Origin: a virus
Virus record (IMG/VR): IMGVR_UViG_3300032235_000716
Location: 1-39,352 of that record
Length of the DNA stretch: 39,352 nucleotides
Strand: one strand, 5' to 3'
Part shown: piece after piece, positions 17,942-24,468 of the stretch
Numbering within the stretch: the first letter of the stretch is position 1
Layout of the letters: each line of letters starts with the position of its first letter
The notes under the pieces: generated by a model
Told to the model about the DNA's origin: nothing
The model's input: only the letters and a program-made list of their open reading frames with translations
Databases searched by the model: none
Made by a program: the position numbers and the translations under genes

Positions 17942-18312
17942 TTTAGGTTTCTTTCATACTTCTTCAAAAATTATATATAATTTTCTTATTTTATCTCCTA
18001 ACGCACCTTTTTGAGAATTTTTTTGCCAGAAAAATTTTTTTATTTTAAAGTAAATCTCGAAGGCACTTGGGAACCTTTGTAGGTTAGGGTAGTTTATCGA
18101 TTTTATATAAGGGGGGGCATCGGTTTATAATAATAATAACAAACAAATAATAATAACTGTCTATTGTTATTACACAAGGACGAATATAAAAATATATCCC
18201 CAGGTGTTAGATATTCGTTATTAACAACACTGTGTAATTATAATAAAACTATACTAGGGGTACGGTTAGTAACAACGAAGTGTATTAGAATAACAAACTA
18301 TATGGGGGGTGC

Positions 18313-18620
18313 TATAACGAATGGTGTGGTGATAAAGTATAAGACAACGAGTGCATCAGTTTATGAGAAAAACTGTATGACTTCTACACTATAGCACTGT
18401 CCAACACGAATTGTCAACCGTAACTCTACAACGAATTGTTTACTCTCTGTCAGTTAAAAATAAAAACTGTATGGGGGGTGGTGTATCTTACTCATTGCCT
18501 ATAAGTTTATACTAACATATCACAATACAATACAATGATATAACGAATTAAACACTTTATACGATGACGTAATGATTGCCCCCAGGGTATAACGAATCAT
18601 AAGACGAAGTTATAACGAAT
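18313..18620 (+). repeat. TATAACGAAT iterons (four exact copies) with variants
   Basis: Exact copies are at 18313-18322, 18539-18548, 18588-18597 and 18611-18620. Variants sharing (A/G)ACGAA occur around 18178, 18274, 18344, 18403, 18430, 18603 and 18725, and the reverse complement ATTCGTTA is at about 18213. Spacing is irregular except for the last two copies (23 bases apart). The array abuts the DnaA-box cluster. Confidence 0.75.
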
Positions 18621-18622
18621 AG

Positions 18623-18801
18623 TTCTCCACAGGGTTGTGGAAAAAGTACGAAAGTTCTCCACAGGGCAATTCTTATAAACGACTGCAAACACTACAATTC
18701 ATTATCAACCTGTGGAAAACTATTGACGAATCCTGTGGAAAAATCATTACTTTCCCCTATAGGAGAACTAATCAACCTGTGGAAAACTATTTTTCCACAG
18801 G
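18623..18801. repeat. Cluster of DnaA-box-like 9-mers (TTTTCCACA)
   Basis: Exact TTTTCCACA or its complement TGTGGAAAA occurs at 18636-18644, 18711-18719, 18734-18742, 18778-18786 and 18791-18799. One-mismatch copies TTCTCCACA are at 18623-18631 and 18655-18663. The last exact pair forms a perfect inverted repeat, CCTGTGGAAAA-CTAT-TTTTCCACAGG (18776-18801). TTTTCCACA is the DnaA-box form reported for cyanobacterial oriC, so host DnaA is the expected binder. Confidence 0.8.
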
Positions 18802-18958
18802 TACTTTAATTTAATTCTTATCTCTTTCTCCGTGTTTTATGATGTTCCCTCTGCCACCCACCCTATAAGTCTACACGCAAAATCGTGAGTCTCATAGGAC
18901 GATGTGCCACTTCTCAAAGTGTTTGCGTCTTATGAGTCTTACAAGTAACTAGCAAAAT

Positions 18959-18995
18959 ACTCCCAAGACTCATAAGATGTGTGAGTCTTGGGAGT
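18959..18995. terminator. 14-bp perfect hairpin, possible bidirectional terminator
   Basis: ACTCCCAAGACTCA (18959-18972) pairs fully with TGAGTCTTGGGAGT (18982-18995) around a 9-base loop. On the plus strand TTCTTTG follows; on the minus strand ATTTTGC follows. It would stop leftward transcripts from the 19-21 kb genes before they cross the DnaA-box cluster, or rightward transcripts leaving it. Confidence 0.65.
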
Positions 18996-19044
18996 TTCTT
19001 TGTCAATAAGCATTGTGCCAGTCCTAGAAGAGTCTATAAGGTGC

Positions 19045-19073
19045 TTGACATTTTCTCCGAGTTATGGTATCAT
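19045..19073 (+). promoter_or_regulatory. Strong plus-strand sigma70-type promoter
   Basis: TTGACA (19045-19050), a 17-base spacer ending TGG, then TATCAT (19068-19073). It has a consensus -35, ideal spacing and an extended -10. It is the only promoter of this quality that I see pointing rightward, opposite to all surrounding genes. Confidence 0.7.
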
Positions 19074-19079
19074 ACGGTC

Positions 19080-19190
19080 TTAGACAACAAGACCCAGAGA
19101 CATTTACAGACATTAGAGAACATTTACAAACACATTTATCAGAACATTATATAAGCAAAACAAAACACTAACATATGTTTTTTTTAACAT
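19080..19190 (+). ncRNA. Putative short rightward RNA with ACATTTACA repeats
   Basis: A transcript from the 19045-19073 promoter would begin near 19080, carry ACATTTACA twice plus ACATTTATC (about 19100-19150), and meet the palindrome AACATATGTT followed by two runs of eight Ts (about 19178-19197), which could terminate it. It has no open frame of note. Its presence depends wholly on the promoter being active; it could equally be an origin primer transcript. Confidence 0.4.
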
Positions 19191-19248
19191 TTTTTTTAAT
19201 TATCTTTTTTTACCTTATCACGTAAATAATGATTATTTTTTCTTATCT

Positions 19249-19404
19249 TTAAGTATTCAGTTCAACTAATGCAGTAGTGAAAGAGTCAATGATTTCTTCG
19301 CATAAAGAAAGTTCAGTCTTATTGAAGTCATACTCTTGTTGTTCTAGACAGAACATAATCAGATTGATTTGATCTTCAGTTAACCTAACAAATGTTTCAT
19401 TCAT
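19249..19404 (-). CDS. 51-aa small acidic protein, unknown function
   Basis: MNETFVRLTEDQINLIMFCL starts a 51-aa mostly helical product. It begins 4 bases after the stop of the 98-aa gene and is the last gene of the operon before the origin-like region. No good ribosome-binding site is seen, so translation may depend on coupling. Confidence 0.65.
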   Translation of the reverse strand: MNETFVRLTEDQINLIMFCLEQQEYDFNKTELSLCEEIIDSFTTALVELNT

Positions 19405-19408
19405 TCTA

Positions 19409-19705
19409 TTAGTAAGATGCAGGTTCAAGTTGAATAGTTTCTTTCTTTGAGAGTTGATCTACTTGATATGATACTTCATCTGACATACACTTATGAATTG
19501 TTTCATAGATTACATCATAACAATCTAGATTAGAAAGAACTTGTTCTGCTAGATTATCATTATAAGGATAAACTACTTCATTTGTAATTGGATCATAATG
19601 TTGTAGTTCTTTTACATCATCCTTTGTATAAAGAAGATAAAAGACTTGTTCATTAGGATCACGTTTTTCAAGTTGATTAATAACGTCTTTGACTGTTTGT
19701 TTCAT
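19409..19705 (-). CDS. 98-aa protein, unknown function
   Basis: MKQTVKDVINQLEKRDPNEQ starts an acidic product with LLYTKDDVKELQHYDPITNE and a helical C-terminus. The N-terminal pattern (a helix, then DPNEQVFYLLYTKDDV) recurs in small phage proteins, but I cannot name the family. Its ATG overlaps the stop of the 64-aa gene (ATGA). Confidence 0.7.
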   Translation of the reverse strand: MKQTVKDVINQLEKRDPNEQVFYLLYTKDDVKELQHYDPITNEVVYPYNDNLAEQVLSNLDCYDVIYETIHKCMSDEVSYQVDQLSKKETIQLEPASY

Positions 19706-19896
19706 TTGTTTAGATTGATGAGTTCTTTTTGAATTGTGAGTACATCATATTCATCATCTACACTTGATAGATCAACAGGTGCAAATTCAGAAAGATTTAC
19801 AGTGTTGTTATTGTAGATAGGAGCATAATACAACTCATTCGAATCAATGTCAATCGTGTAGATGCAACCGTGATCTTCTTTTTGAATGATAATCAT
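19702..19896 (-). CDS. 64-aa protein, unknown function
   Basis: MIIIQKEDHGCIYTIDIDSN starts a beta-rich N-terminus that turns acidic (SSVDDEYDVLTIQKEL). It is coupled by ATGA overlaps on both sides (with the 31-aa gene upstream and the 98-aa gene downstream). Confidence 0.65.
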   Translation of the reverse strand: MIIIQKEDHGCIYTIDIDSNELYYAPIYNNNTVNLSEFAPVDLSSVDDEYDVLTIQKELINLNK

Positions 19897-19988
19897 TTTG
19901 CGGAATTAAGAATTGCTTGTGCGATGAGAAGAAGATCGTTTCCTGTTTGTGCTTTAGATAGCAGTTGAAGTTTTTCTTTGCGTTTCAT
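19893..19988 (-). CDS. 31-aa microprotein
   Basis: MKRKEKLQLLSKAQTGNDLL begins a 31-aa amphipathic helix-like peptide ending NSAK. It is supported mainly by its ATGA overlap with the 64-aa gene and its close fit between neighbours. There is no strong ribosome-binding site. Confidence 0.5.
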   Translation of the reverse strand: MKRKEKLQLLSKAQTGNDLLLIAQAILNSAK

Positions 19989-19995
19989 CTTTGTT

Positions 19996-20148
19996 TTAAT
20001 CAATGACTGAGTAGTTATCAACATCAATCTCTTTAAGAAGAGTTGTGTATGCATCAATTGCTACCTGATTACAATTATCTTCTTTCATTCTGTAAATATA
20101 ATACTCAAGTGCCTCGATAAGCATATGAGTTCGATTGGGTTTTTCCAT
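19996..20148 (-). CDS. 50-aa small protein, unknown function
   Basis: MEKPNRTHMLIEALEYYIYR starts a 50-aa helical product ending DNYSVID. It resembles the 69-aa product at 25618-25827 in having an IxALEYYxxR/N helix. It lies 1 base after the stop of the 47-aa gene. Confidence 0.6.
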   Translation of the reverse strand: MEKPNRTHMLIEALEYYIYRMKEDNCNQVAIDAYTTLLKEIDVDNYSVID

Positions 20149-20149
20149 T

Positions 20150-20293
20150 CTAATTACTCATGACTTTGTTGAATAAAGAATCAAATGCGTCTTGATTCAT
20201 CCATTCTGGTACATCCTCATCATTGAAGAATCCAATCAAAGATTGCAGAACATCAAGTTCTTCAGGTGTGAATCGAAAAATCATTTCAGTCAT
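20150..20293 (-). CDS. 47-aa small acidic protein, unknown function
   Basis: MTEMIFRFTPEELDVLQSLI starts a 47-aa acidic, helical product. It is tightly packed between the 52-aa and 50-aa genes (gaps of 1 base), typical of this operon. No family is recognised. Confidence 0.6.
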   Translation of the reverse strand: MTEMIFRFTPEELDVLQSLIGFFNDEDVPEWMNQDAFDSLFNKVMSN

Positions 20294-20294
20294 T

Positions 20295-20453
20295 TTAGTT
20301 GCTAGTTGTGCGTTCAATCAGTTTAGCAGGAGAACCACAAGACTTGTAGAATTCTACCATTCTTTCTGCTTCATCAAGAGTGTTAAAGTATTGAACTCTC
20401 CACTCACAATCATTATACGGAATCTGATAAGAGACTTGATACATTTCAGGCAT
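20295..20453 (-). CDS. 52-aa small protein, unknown function
   Basis: MPEMYQVSYQIPYNDCEWRV starts a 52-aa product with a TLDEAERMVEFYKSCG segment. The strand-helix layout recalls small phage proteins with a beta hairpin followed by an EA-rich helix. It overlaps the end of the 54-aa gene by 8 bases. Confidence 0.6.
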   Translation of the reverse strand: MPEMYQVSYQIPYNDCEWRVQYFNTLDEAERMVEFYKSCGSPAKLIERTTSN

Positions 20454-20610
20454 TGATCAGAGTTTTCACTTCATCGAAAGACTTACACTGCCCTGCTTTA
20501 ATCGCATTGGTGATACTGTAAGTCACAAATCCGCATCGTTCAGACTCAGGATCACAAATAGCATAACCTGCTTGTTGAGTCTGAACGTCGAAAACAGTTT
20601 TAATCAGCAT
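20446..20610 (-). CDS. 54-aa small protein, unknown function
   Basis: MLIKTVFDVQTQQAGYAICD starts a 54-aa product with GFVTYSITNAIKAG and two cysteines (C19, C26). No ribosome-binding site is obvious. A 39-base gap separates it from the upstream 61-aa gene. Confidence 0.6.
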   Translation of the reverse strand: MLIKTVFDVQTQQAGYAICDPESERCGFVTYSITNAIKAGQCKSFDEVKTLINA

Positions 20611-20649
20611 TGTTGTGTGTGTGGGACAGATGGAAAGAGTGAGGAAGAA

Positions 20650-20835
20650 CTAATCAACCAGTGCAACTCTTACACTATTTGTATGACCGTTTGGATCTTT
20701 GGTTTCCCGAATATAAACAATACCAGCATTGATAAGTGGTTGAATTGCTCTCATCCGTTGAGAGTAATTGAGAACTTCATCACCATTCTCAAGAGTCAGT
20801 AGAATCTCTTTTTGTGCTTTAGTGAGTTTCATCAT
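20650..20835 (-). CDS. 61-aa protein, possible winged-helix fold
   Basis: MMKLTKAQKEILLTLENGDE followed by INAGIVYIRETKDPNGHTNS has the pattern of a small winged-helix domain: helix, turn, recognition helix, beta wing. This could make it a DNA-binding regulator, but the inference is weak. The leader just upstream is a pyrimidine tract containing repeated CCTCCT rather than a Shine-Dalgarno sequence. Confidence 0.65.
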   Translation of the reverse strand: MMKLTKAQKEILLTLENGDEVLNYSQRMRAIQPLINAGIVYIRETKDPNGHTNSVRVALVD

Positions 20836-20874
20836 TGAGGAGGAAGAAGAAGGAGGAGTAGGAGTAAAAAAGAA

Positions 20875-21030
20875 TCAGACCAAAGAAAGTGCATCTTTCT
20901 TTTGTTTAGGGTTTTGAGTTTGTTTTACCCAGGAAGACTTACGATAACCAGTTGCTTGAGAAGGAAGTTTCTGTTTACCTTGCACCTCATTGATAAGAGA
21001 AATGAAATTGATAAAGAATTGCTTTTCCAT
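20875..21030 (-). CDS. 51-aa small basic protein, unknown function
   Basis: MEKQFFINFISLINEVQGKQ starts a product that becomes basic (SSWVKQTQNPKQKKDALSLV). It is the first gene downstream of the TTGACA-N17-TATGAT promoter at 21073-21101, with about 35 bases of leader. No domain is recognised. Confidence 0.6.
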   Translation of the reverse strand: MEKQFFINFISLINEVQGKQKLPSQATGYRKSSWVKQTQNPKQKKDALSLV

Positions 21031-21072
21031 CCGTTGGGCAGTGGTCAAGGTCTCATCCTCTGAACTTCGTTC

Positions 21073-21101
21073 ATCATAGCACGGATCTGGGGGTTTGTCA
21101 A
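21073..21101 (-). promoter_or_regulatory. Consensus sigma70 promoter (TTGACA-N17-TGC-TATGAT)
   Basis: The minus strand has TTGACA (21096-21101), a 17-base spacer ending TGC, then TATGAT (21073-21078). It is the best complete leftward promoter in the early region and should drive the 19.2-21.0 kb operon of small genes. Confidence 0.75.
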
Positions 21102-21150
21102 GGGGGTACGAGATGTTCTACCTATCAGCATCCCTGATGGGTATGCTGGA

Positions 21151-21399
21151 CTAGAGTTGAGACAGTACCCACATCATCGCAGAAACTTGCTCTTTAGTTT
21201 TCCAACCACTTACATCTTCAGTCATATTTCCATTCGGTCGGAAAAGTCCAACCTCATAGGTATTCTCATTGATGTTACCATACAGACCACAATTCGGTGG
21301 TCCAGCAACAACAGAAATCTCCCAATCATTGGAAAACTTATGTCGTGCTTGAATACACTCAGGGATCTGGTGTGGTTCAAACTTCAGAAGATCAAACAT
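21151..21399 (-). CDS. 82-aa conserved phage protein, unknown function
   Basis: The ATG at 21399 follows the previous stop by 10 bases and gives MFDLLKFEPHQIPECIQARH; a longer in-frame start at 21435 would overlap the neighbour. The rest has WEISVVAGPPNCGLYGNINE and a TYEVGLFRPNG strand, suggesting a compact alpha/beta fold. No function can be assigned. Confidence 0.7.
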   Translation of the reverse strand: MFDLLKFEPHQIPECIQARHKFSNDWEISVVAGPPNCGLYGNINENTYEVGLFRPNGNMTEDVSGWKTKEQVSAMMWVLSQL

Positions 21400-21409
21400 T
21401 GTGGTAGAA

Positions 21410-21739
21410 TCAAATAGTTTGGCAAGACAGTGCATACTTTACAATCTCAGTGCGATTGTTCTTGTACTCCAGAAGAAGTTGAATCAGAGGTTTGATTTCA
21501 TCAGGGTCTTGATCTTCAGATTCACTATTGGCAAGTTCAGTAAAAATACCTGCAATTTCAAAATCAGATTCAAACAGAAGTTCCCGATGCTCATCAATAT
21601 AGAGATAATCATCTACTGCACTACCAGAAAGTGTCAGAGGAATATCAGGACCAATCATACCCAAAGTTGCAAGTCGTTGCAATGCACCAACAACCCACAT
21701 CACTTTGCACTCATCAATCGTCAGTTGTGCGTTCATCAT
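21410..21739 (-). CDS. 109-aa protein, unknown function
   Basis: The double ATG at 21739 (MMNAQLTIDECKVMWVVGAL) is preferred because longer starts would overlap the end of the DUF2786-type gene. The product is acidic with long helices (SESEDQDPDEIKPLIQLLLE). The ribosome-binding site is weak. Confidence 0.65.
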   Translation of the reverse strand: MMNAQLTIDECKVMWVVGALQRLATLGMIGPDIPLTLSGSAVDDYLYIDEHRELLFESDFEIAGIFTELANSESEDQDPDEIKPLIQLLLEYKNNRTEIVKYALSCQTI

Positions 21740-21779
21740 ATCAAGAATAAAGGAAAAGGAATGAAGAGATGAGATTAAC

Positions 21780-22454
21780 TCACACCCCACAGAGTTGTTT
21801 GGCAACAGAACCAGATGCCTGACGGTTCAAAGAAACACCAGCACCTACGTTTGCACCAGAGTAAGCACCAGCACCACTTGCACCATTCATTTTCTTGGTG
21901 CGACCGAATCGCATATGAGACAGTTTGTTCTTCACTGCATCTGCATCATCATGAACTCGGTTCTCTGCGAGTTTCATTTCCTTCAGACGTTCTGCAACTT
22001 TATCTGCAAATGCCTTACGGAAATTAAGTTTGAAAGACCGAGAAACAGTTTTACCAGTCAGATCAGACATAATCTTTTCTGCTTGATGAGCAACTTCTGC
22101 TTCATTCTCCATCACCTGAACAAGGTAATCATAATAGAGACGCACTTGGATTTGTTGTGCTTCACTACCAATGATTTGTAGAGACTTGCTATCCCCATTC
22201 TTCAGATATGCTTTTGCATCATAGAAAGTTGCAATCGCATTGGCAAGAGTAGTTAGTGCAACATTGATTCTCTTGAAAGAAACAAACTCTTCATCAAGAA
22301 CTTGAGTTTCTGTTGCTTCAGAGATAGTTACACCATACTGCTTGCACAGTTTATCAATCATCTTGGCAGCAGCATCTGCCTCACCCTCAAAAGAAGTTCC
22401 ATTCTGAAGTTTCAGGATGGATTGAATCTTTGCGATAACTTGCTGACGATCCAT
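21780..22454 (-). CDS. DUF2786-type protein
   Basis: The product is 224 aa. The N-terminal part matches the DUF2786 pattern: a helix IAKIQSILKLQNGTSFEGEA, then AAKMIDKLCKQYGVTISEA (residues about 6-45). A helical middle region (about 60-165) follows, then a Gly/Ala-rich low-complexity tail (GASGAGAYSGANVGAGVSLN). DUF2786 proteins are found in phages and phage-like elements; their role is unknown. The gene begins a unit with a terminator hairpin and presumed promoter region just upstream (22470-22565). Confidence 0.75.
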   Translation of the reverse strand: MDRQQVIAKIQSILKLQNGTSFEGEADAAAKMIDKLCKQYGVTISEATETQVLDEEFVSFKRINVALTTLANAIATFYDAKAYLKNGDSKSLQIIGSEAQQIQVRLYYDYLVQVMENEAEVAHQAEKIMSDLTGKTVSRSFKLNFRKAFADKVAERLKEMKLAENRVHDDADAVKNKLSHMRFGRTKKMNGASGAGAYSGANVGAGVSLNRQASGSVAKQLCGV

Positions 22455-22540
22455 AACAAAAAGTGAAGAATTGGACTCGGATGGGACTGACCCCCTCCAC
22501 CCTCTTAATCTACCAGAAAAAAGTTCCAGTGCCCGTTTAG

Positions 22541-22562
22541 TGTGCCAGTGCTACAAGTGGCA
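22541..22562 (-). repeat. Intergenic GTGCCA...TGGCA hairpin (element family, copy 1)
   Basis: TGCCA and TGGCA arms lie around a 10-base loop, 17 bases past the stop of the 48-aa membrane gene. The flank GAGTCCAGTGATGAGAC on the minus strand is shared with other copies. It is probably a 3'-end terminator or processing hairpin. Confidence 0.6.
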
Positions 22563-22578
22563 TGTCTCATCACTGGAC

Positions 22579-22725
22579 TCACCGATTTGTGCTGATAATG
22601 TCAGCAACCGTGTAAAGAGTATTTGCAGTAAAGTTTCTCACACTAGGAGAGAAAATAAATGCAACCACAAAGATAAGAGTTATAGTTCGCATCTTATCTG
22701 GTGCCTTGAAAGTAAGGGTTTTCAT
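22579..22725 (-). CDS. 48-aa predicted single-pass membrane protein
   Basis: MKTLTFKAPDKMRTITLIFV leads into one hydrophobic helix (TITLIFVVAFIFSP, about residues 14-27), then VRNFTANTLYTVADII. Its ATG overlaps the stop of the gene upstream (TGATG). It is followed directly by the conserved hairpin element, so it is the last gene of its operon. Confidence 0.6.
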   Translation of the reverse strand: MKTLTFKAPDKMRTITLIFVVAFIFSPSVRNFTANTLYTVADIISTNR

Positions 22726-22913
22726 CAAGCACAAACAGCACAGAGTTTCTTGAACTCATAATCACCATCTTCACCCTCAAGTGCTTGATAAACAAACACA
22801 GTTTCACCAGATAGTTCTACACTCCAATCAAGTGCATCTTCCTTTGCATTATCCACATCTTGATACCACTCGGCATCAATCAAATCAAAAGAAACAGGGC
22901 AAGAAAGAAACAT
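22725..22913 (-). CDS. 62-aa protein, unknown function
   Basis: The ATG at 22913 gives MFLSCPVSFDLIDAEWYQDV; a GTG at 22943 would add ten residues. The product is acidic with an ALDWSVELSGETVFVYQALE strand-rich middle and CAVCA at the C-terminus. It is coupled to the 48-aa membrane gene. Confidence 0.6.
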   Translation of the reverse strand: MFLSCPVSFDLIDAEWYQDVDNAKEDALDWSVELSGETVFVYQALEGEDGDYEFKKLCAVCA

Positions 22914-22976
22914 CGGAATCGAGAGTAAATGAATTAAGTCCACAGAGGGGAGAAGAATCTCCCCTCAAAATTAAAC

Positions 22977-23198
22977 TCAGACAGAAACTGTCGCATTGGC
23001 AATGTATGCTTCAATCTCATCATCATTCTCGGGACAATCAGCAATCGCAAGATCCTCACAAACTTGCTCACGAGTGAGTTCAGTTTGCTCAGGAGCAATC
23101 ACATCAAGAATGTCCAGAATCTGAGTTCCAGTCTGACCCTTGCGGAGCATACCGAGCATCACATCCTTGGAGAAATCAACAGTCATTTGAGTAGTCAT
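22977..23198 (-). CDS. 73-aa protein, unknown function
   Basis: MTTQMTVDFSKDVMLGMLRK starts an acidic, helical product (GTQILDILDVIAPEQ, then DDEIEAYIANATVSV). It is a common style of cyanophage early protein, but I do not recognise a named family. Confidence 0.7.
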   Translation of the reverse strand: MTTQMTVDFSKDVMLGMLRKGQTGTQILDILDVIAPEQTELTREQVCEDLAIADCPENDDEIEAYIANATVSV

Positions 23199-23233
23199 TT
23201 GAGTTTGTGTTAGTATGTGCGAACGTGGTTAAA

Positions 23234-23437
23234 TCAGGCAGGAGGCATAGCACCAGCAAGCATCAAATCAAGGTTGGTTGCATTATGCCGATCTTCGATT
23301 TCGTCGCAGGAAGTATAATCACCTTCGGTGCGAATGTCGTGCATAAACTCATACCAAGCATCGAACAGATCCCAACTCTGAGTGGCAAGAACTTGGAAGG
23401 CATTCTCGATAGCGAAGTTGAGTGCAGTTTGAGACAT
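23234..23437 (-). CDS. 67-aa acidic protein, unknown function
   Basis: MSQTALNFAIENAFQVLATQ is followed by SWDLFDAWYEFMHDIRTEGD. It is acidic and aromatic-rich. It is the first gene left of the promoter/hairpin cassette at about 23500-23555; a TATTGTAT box about 60 bases upstream is the likely -10. Confidence 0.7.
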   Translation of the reverse strand: MSQTALNFAIENAFQVLATQSWDLFDAWYEFMHDIRTEGDYTSCDEIEDRHNATNLDLMLAGAMPPA

Positions 23438-23531
23438 TTAGTGTCGTTTGAGGAGTATTGTGGAGTGGGTTGGTTGCCCTTCCCTCACCACCCCTATACA
23501 ATACCACGTTTAGGGCACTGTGCTCATTTAC

Positions 23532-23555
23532 TGTGCCACTAGAACAAGTGGCACA
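23532..23555 (-). repeat. Intergenic hairpin element, perfect 9-bp copy
   Basis: TGTGCCACT (23532-23540) pairs with AGTGGCACA (23547-23555) around a 6-base loop. It is preceded on the minus strand by CGAGTCCAATGATGCGA, close to the flank of the copy at 22541. Confidence 0.75.
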
Positions 23556-23614
23556 TCGCATCATTGGACTCGATGGGATTGAGTTTTGCTTGAAAGCACC
23601 AACCCCCCTGAGTC

Positions 23615-23710
23615 CTATGTGGGACACATAATGAGACCGTTGAAGAACCTTGCTTTTTCTGCGATTCCACCTGCAATCCAGGCACCCCTCCCCGCAGGAA
23701 TCCGTCTCAT
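23615..23710 (-). CDS. Possible 31-aa microprotein (low confidence)
   Basis: MRRIPAGRGAWIAGGIAEKA then RFFNGLIMCPT. There is no Shine-Dalgarno sequence and no coupling. It is listed only because the 23590-23820 gap is otherwise unexplained. Confidence 0.2.
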   Translation of the reverse strand: MRRIPAGRGAWIAGGIAEKARFFNGLIMCPT

Positions 23711-23820
23711 TGCAGTCTCGTGTGGAACTGTCAATAATGGATTTTCCTGCGATCAGGTGCTCAGGCATGGTAGGTCCTGCGGTGCAGTCTCATCAACGGT
23801 CCATATGAAACTGTTGAGAA

Positions 23821-24006
23821 TCAGGCAGATTCCAGCAGTTCAGGGTTGTATTCGGTAACTTCTTCAATCAATTCTTCCTCGGTATAGTTGGTAAGATTCT
23901 CCACAAGAGTATCATACACAAAACGTTCCATAGTTTTCATATCCATGCCATCCAGCAGTTGCTGGGCATAAGCATCAATCAGGTCTTCTTTGTTCATTTC
24001 AGGCAT
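23821..24006 (-). CDS. 61-aa acidic protein, unknown function
   Basis: The ATG at 24006 (MPEMNKEDLIDAYAQQLLDG) is preferred over an in-frame TTG at 24039 because the upstream gene stops at 24008. It has the DAYAQQLLDGMDMKTMERFV helix, and a related RAYAQNLLEDL motif occurs in the 100-aa product at 34371-34673, so the two may be distant paralogues. Confidence 0.7.
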   Translation of the reverse strand: MPEMNKEDLIDAYAQQLLDGMDMKTMERFVYDTLVENLTNYTEEELIEEVTEYNPELLESA

Positions 24007-24007
24007 T

Positions 24008-24214
24008 TCAGTTAGATTCAACAATTTCAATGTAATCAAGAGATTTTACACACCAACCAGTTTCGTCAGAGATTGCATCAGCAAGTTCATCCTCACTGTC
24101 AACCTCGAACACTTCTCCAATCACAGACTTTGAAACTGCAACCTGTTCATCATAAGGAAGTTCTCCCTCAGAATCATCAAAATCAAATTCAATATCCGTA
24201 AGTTGTAGTAGCAT
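24008..24214 (-). CDS. 68-aa highly acidic protein, unknown function
   Basis: MLLQLTDIEFDFDDSEGELP starts a product with a strong negative charge and a ELADAISDETGWCVKSLDYI C-terminal half. Its charge would suit a DNA mimic or interaction protein, but that is speculation. It sits between two equally small genes with 1-2 base gaps. Confidence 0.65.
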   Translation of the reverse strand: MLLQLTDIEFDFDDSEGELPYDEQVAVSKSVIGEVFEVDSEDELADAISDETGWCVKSLDYIEIVESN

Positions 24215-24216
24215 TG

Positions 24217-24468
24217 TTAGACAGTAGCAAATGGATTGGAAAGTTGGGGGATAGTATTGAAATCAACAACATCATAAGGAATAGGAATGTTGTTGAGGTA
24301 TTCTTCAATCTCAAGATTCATCTCAATTCGATTGAGAAACTTCTTAGATTGAGTTTGTCCCATAAAGGTGAGGGTTTTAAGAAACCACTCTTTAGACACA
24401 TTGCCCATTGGAGTTTTGATGGGGTAGAAATCCACCACCATATTTCCGTCTTTTGATTGAAGTTTCAT
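24217..24468 (-). CDS. 83-aa protein, unknown function
   Basis: MKLQSKDGNMVVDFYPIKTP is followed by NVSKEWFLKTLTFMGQTQSK and an NLEIEEYLNNIPIPYDVV tail. No domain is recognised. It lies 3 bases after the stop of the ArdA-like gene, so it is probably in the same transcript. Confidence 0.7.
   Translation of the reverse strand: MKLQSKDGNMVVDFYPIKTPMGNVSKEWFLKTLTFMGQTQSKKFLNRIEMNLEIEEYLNNIPIPYDVVDFNTIPQLSNPFATV

Larger units (their letters stand above)
17942..19248. other. 1.3 kb intergenic region with origin-like architecture
   Basis: No convincing protein gene is present. From left to right it contains an 18-bp AT palindrome (17967-17984), T-rich tracts, AT-only trinucleotide-like runs around 18126-18160, repeated TATGGGGGGTG blocks (about 18300 and 18470), the TATAACGAAT iterons (18313-18620), the DnaA-box cluster (18623-18801), a strong hairpin (18959-18995), a plus-strand promoter (19045-19073) and T tracts (19178-19212). 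The combination of an AT-rich tract, iterons and DnaA boxes is how many bacterial and plasmid origins are built; that this is the phage origin is an inference. Confidence 0.6.
23438..23820. other. Intergenic stretch with hairpin element and little coding potential
   Basis: It holds the promoter/hairpin cassette (about 23490-23590) and a comparatively GC-rich 23590-23820 part. Several short frames cross it on both strands, but none is clearly a gene; the best is the 31-codon frame at 23615-23710. A TATGTG-GGA-CACATA hairpin lies at about 23616-23630. Confidence 0.5.

Noticed and set aside
18164-18394. Plus-strand 76-codon frame in the origin-like region
   Set aside because: It lies over the iteron repeats, has no ribosome-binding site and no protein-like composition, and is opposite to all other genes.
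18300-18800. CRISPR array
   Set aside because: Repeats are only 9-10 bases with irregular spacing and occur in both orientations; they fit iterons and DnaA boxes, not CRISPR.
23349-23768. Minus-strand 139-codon frame
   Set aside because: It covers the promoter/hairpin cassette and overlaps the 67-aa gene in another frame; its composition (Cys, Ser, Arg-rich) looks like noise.
23586-23858. Plus-strand 90-codon frame
   Set aside because: Opposite to the whole gene order, no ribosome-binding site, overlaps the end of the 61-aa gene.
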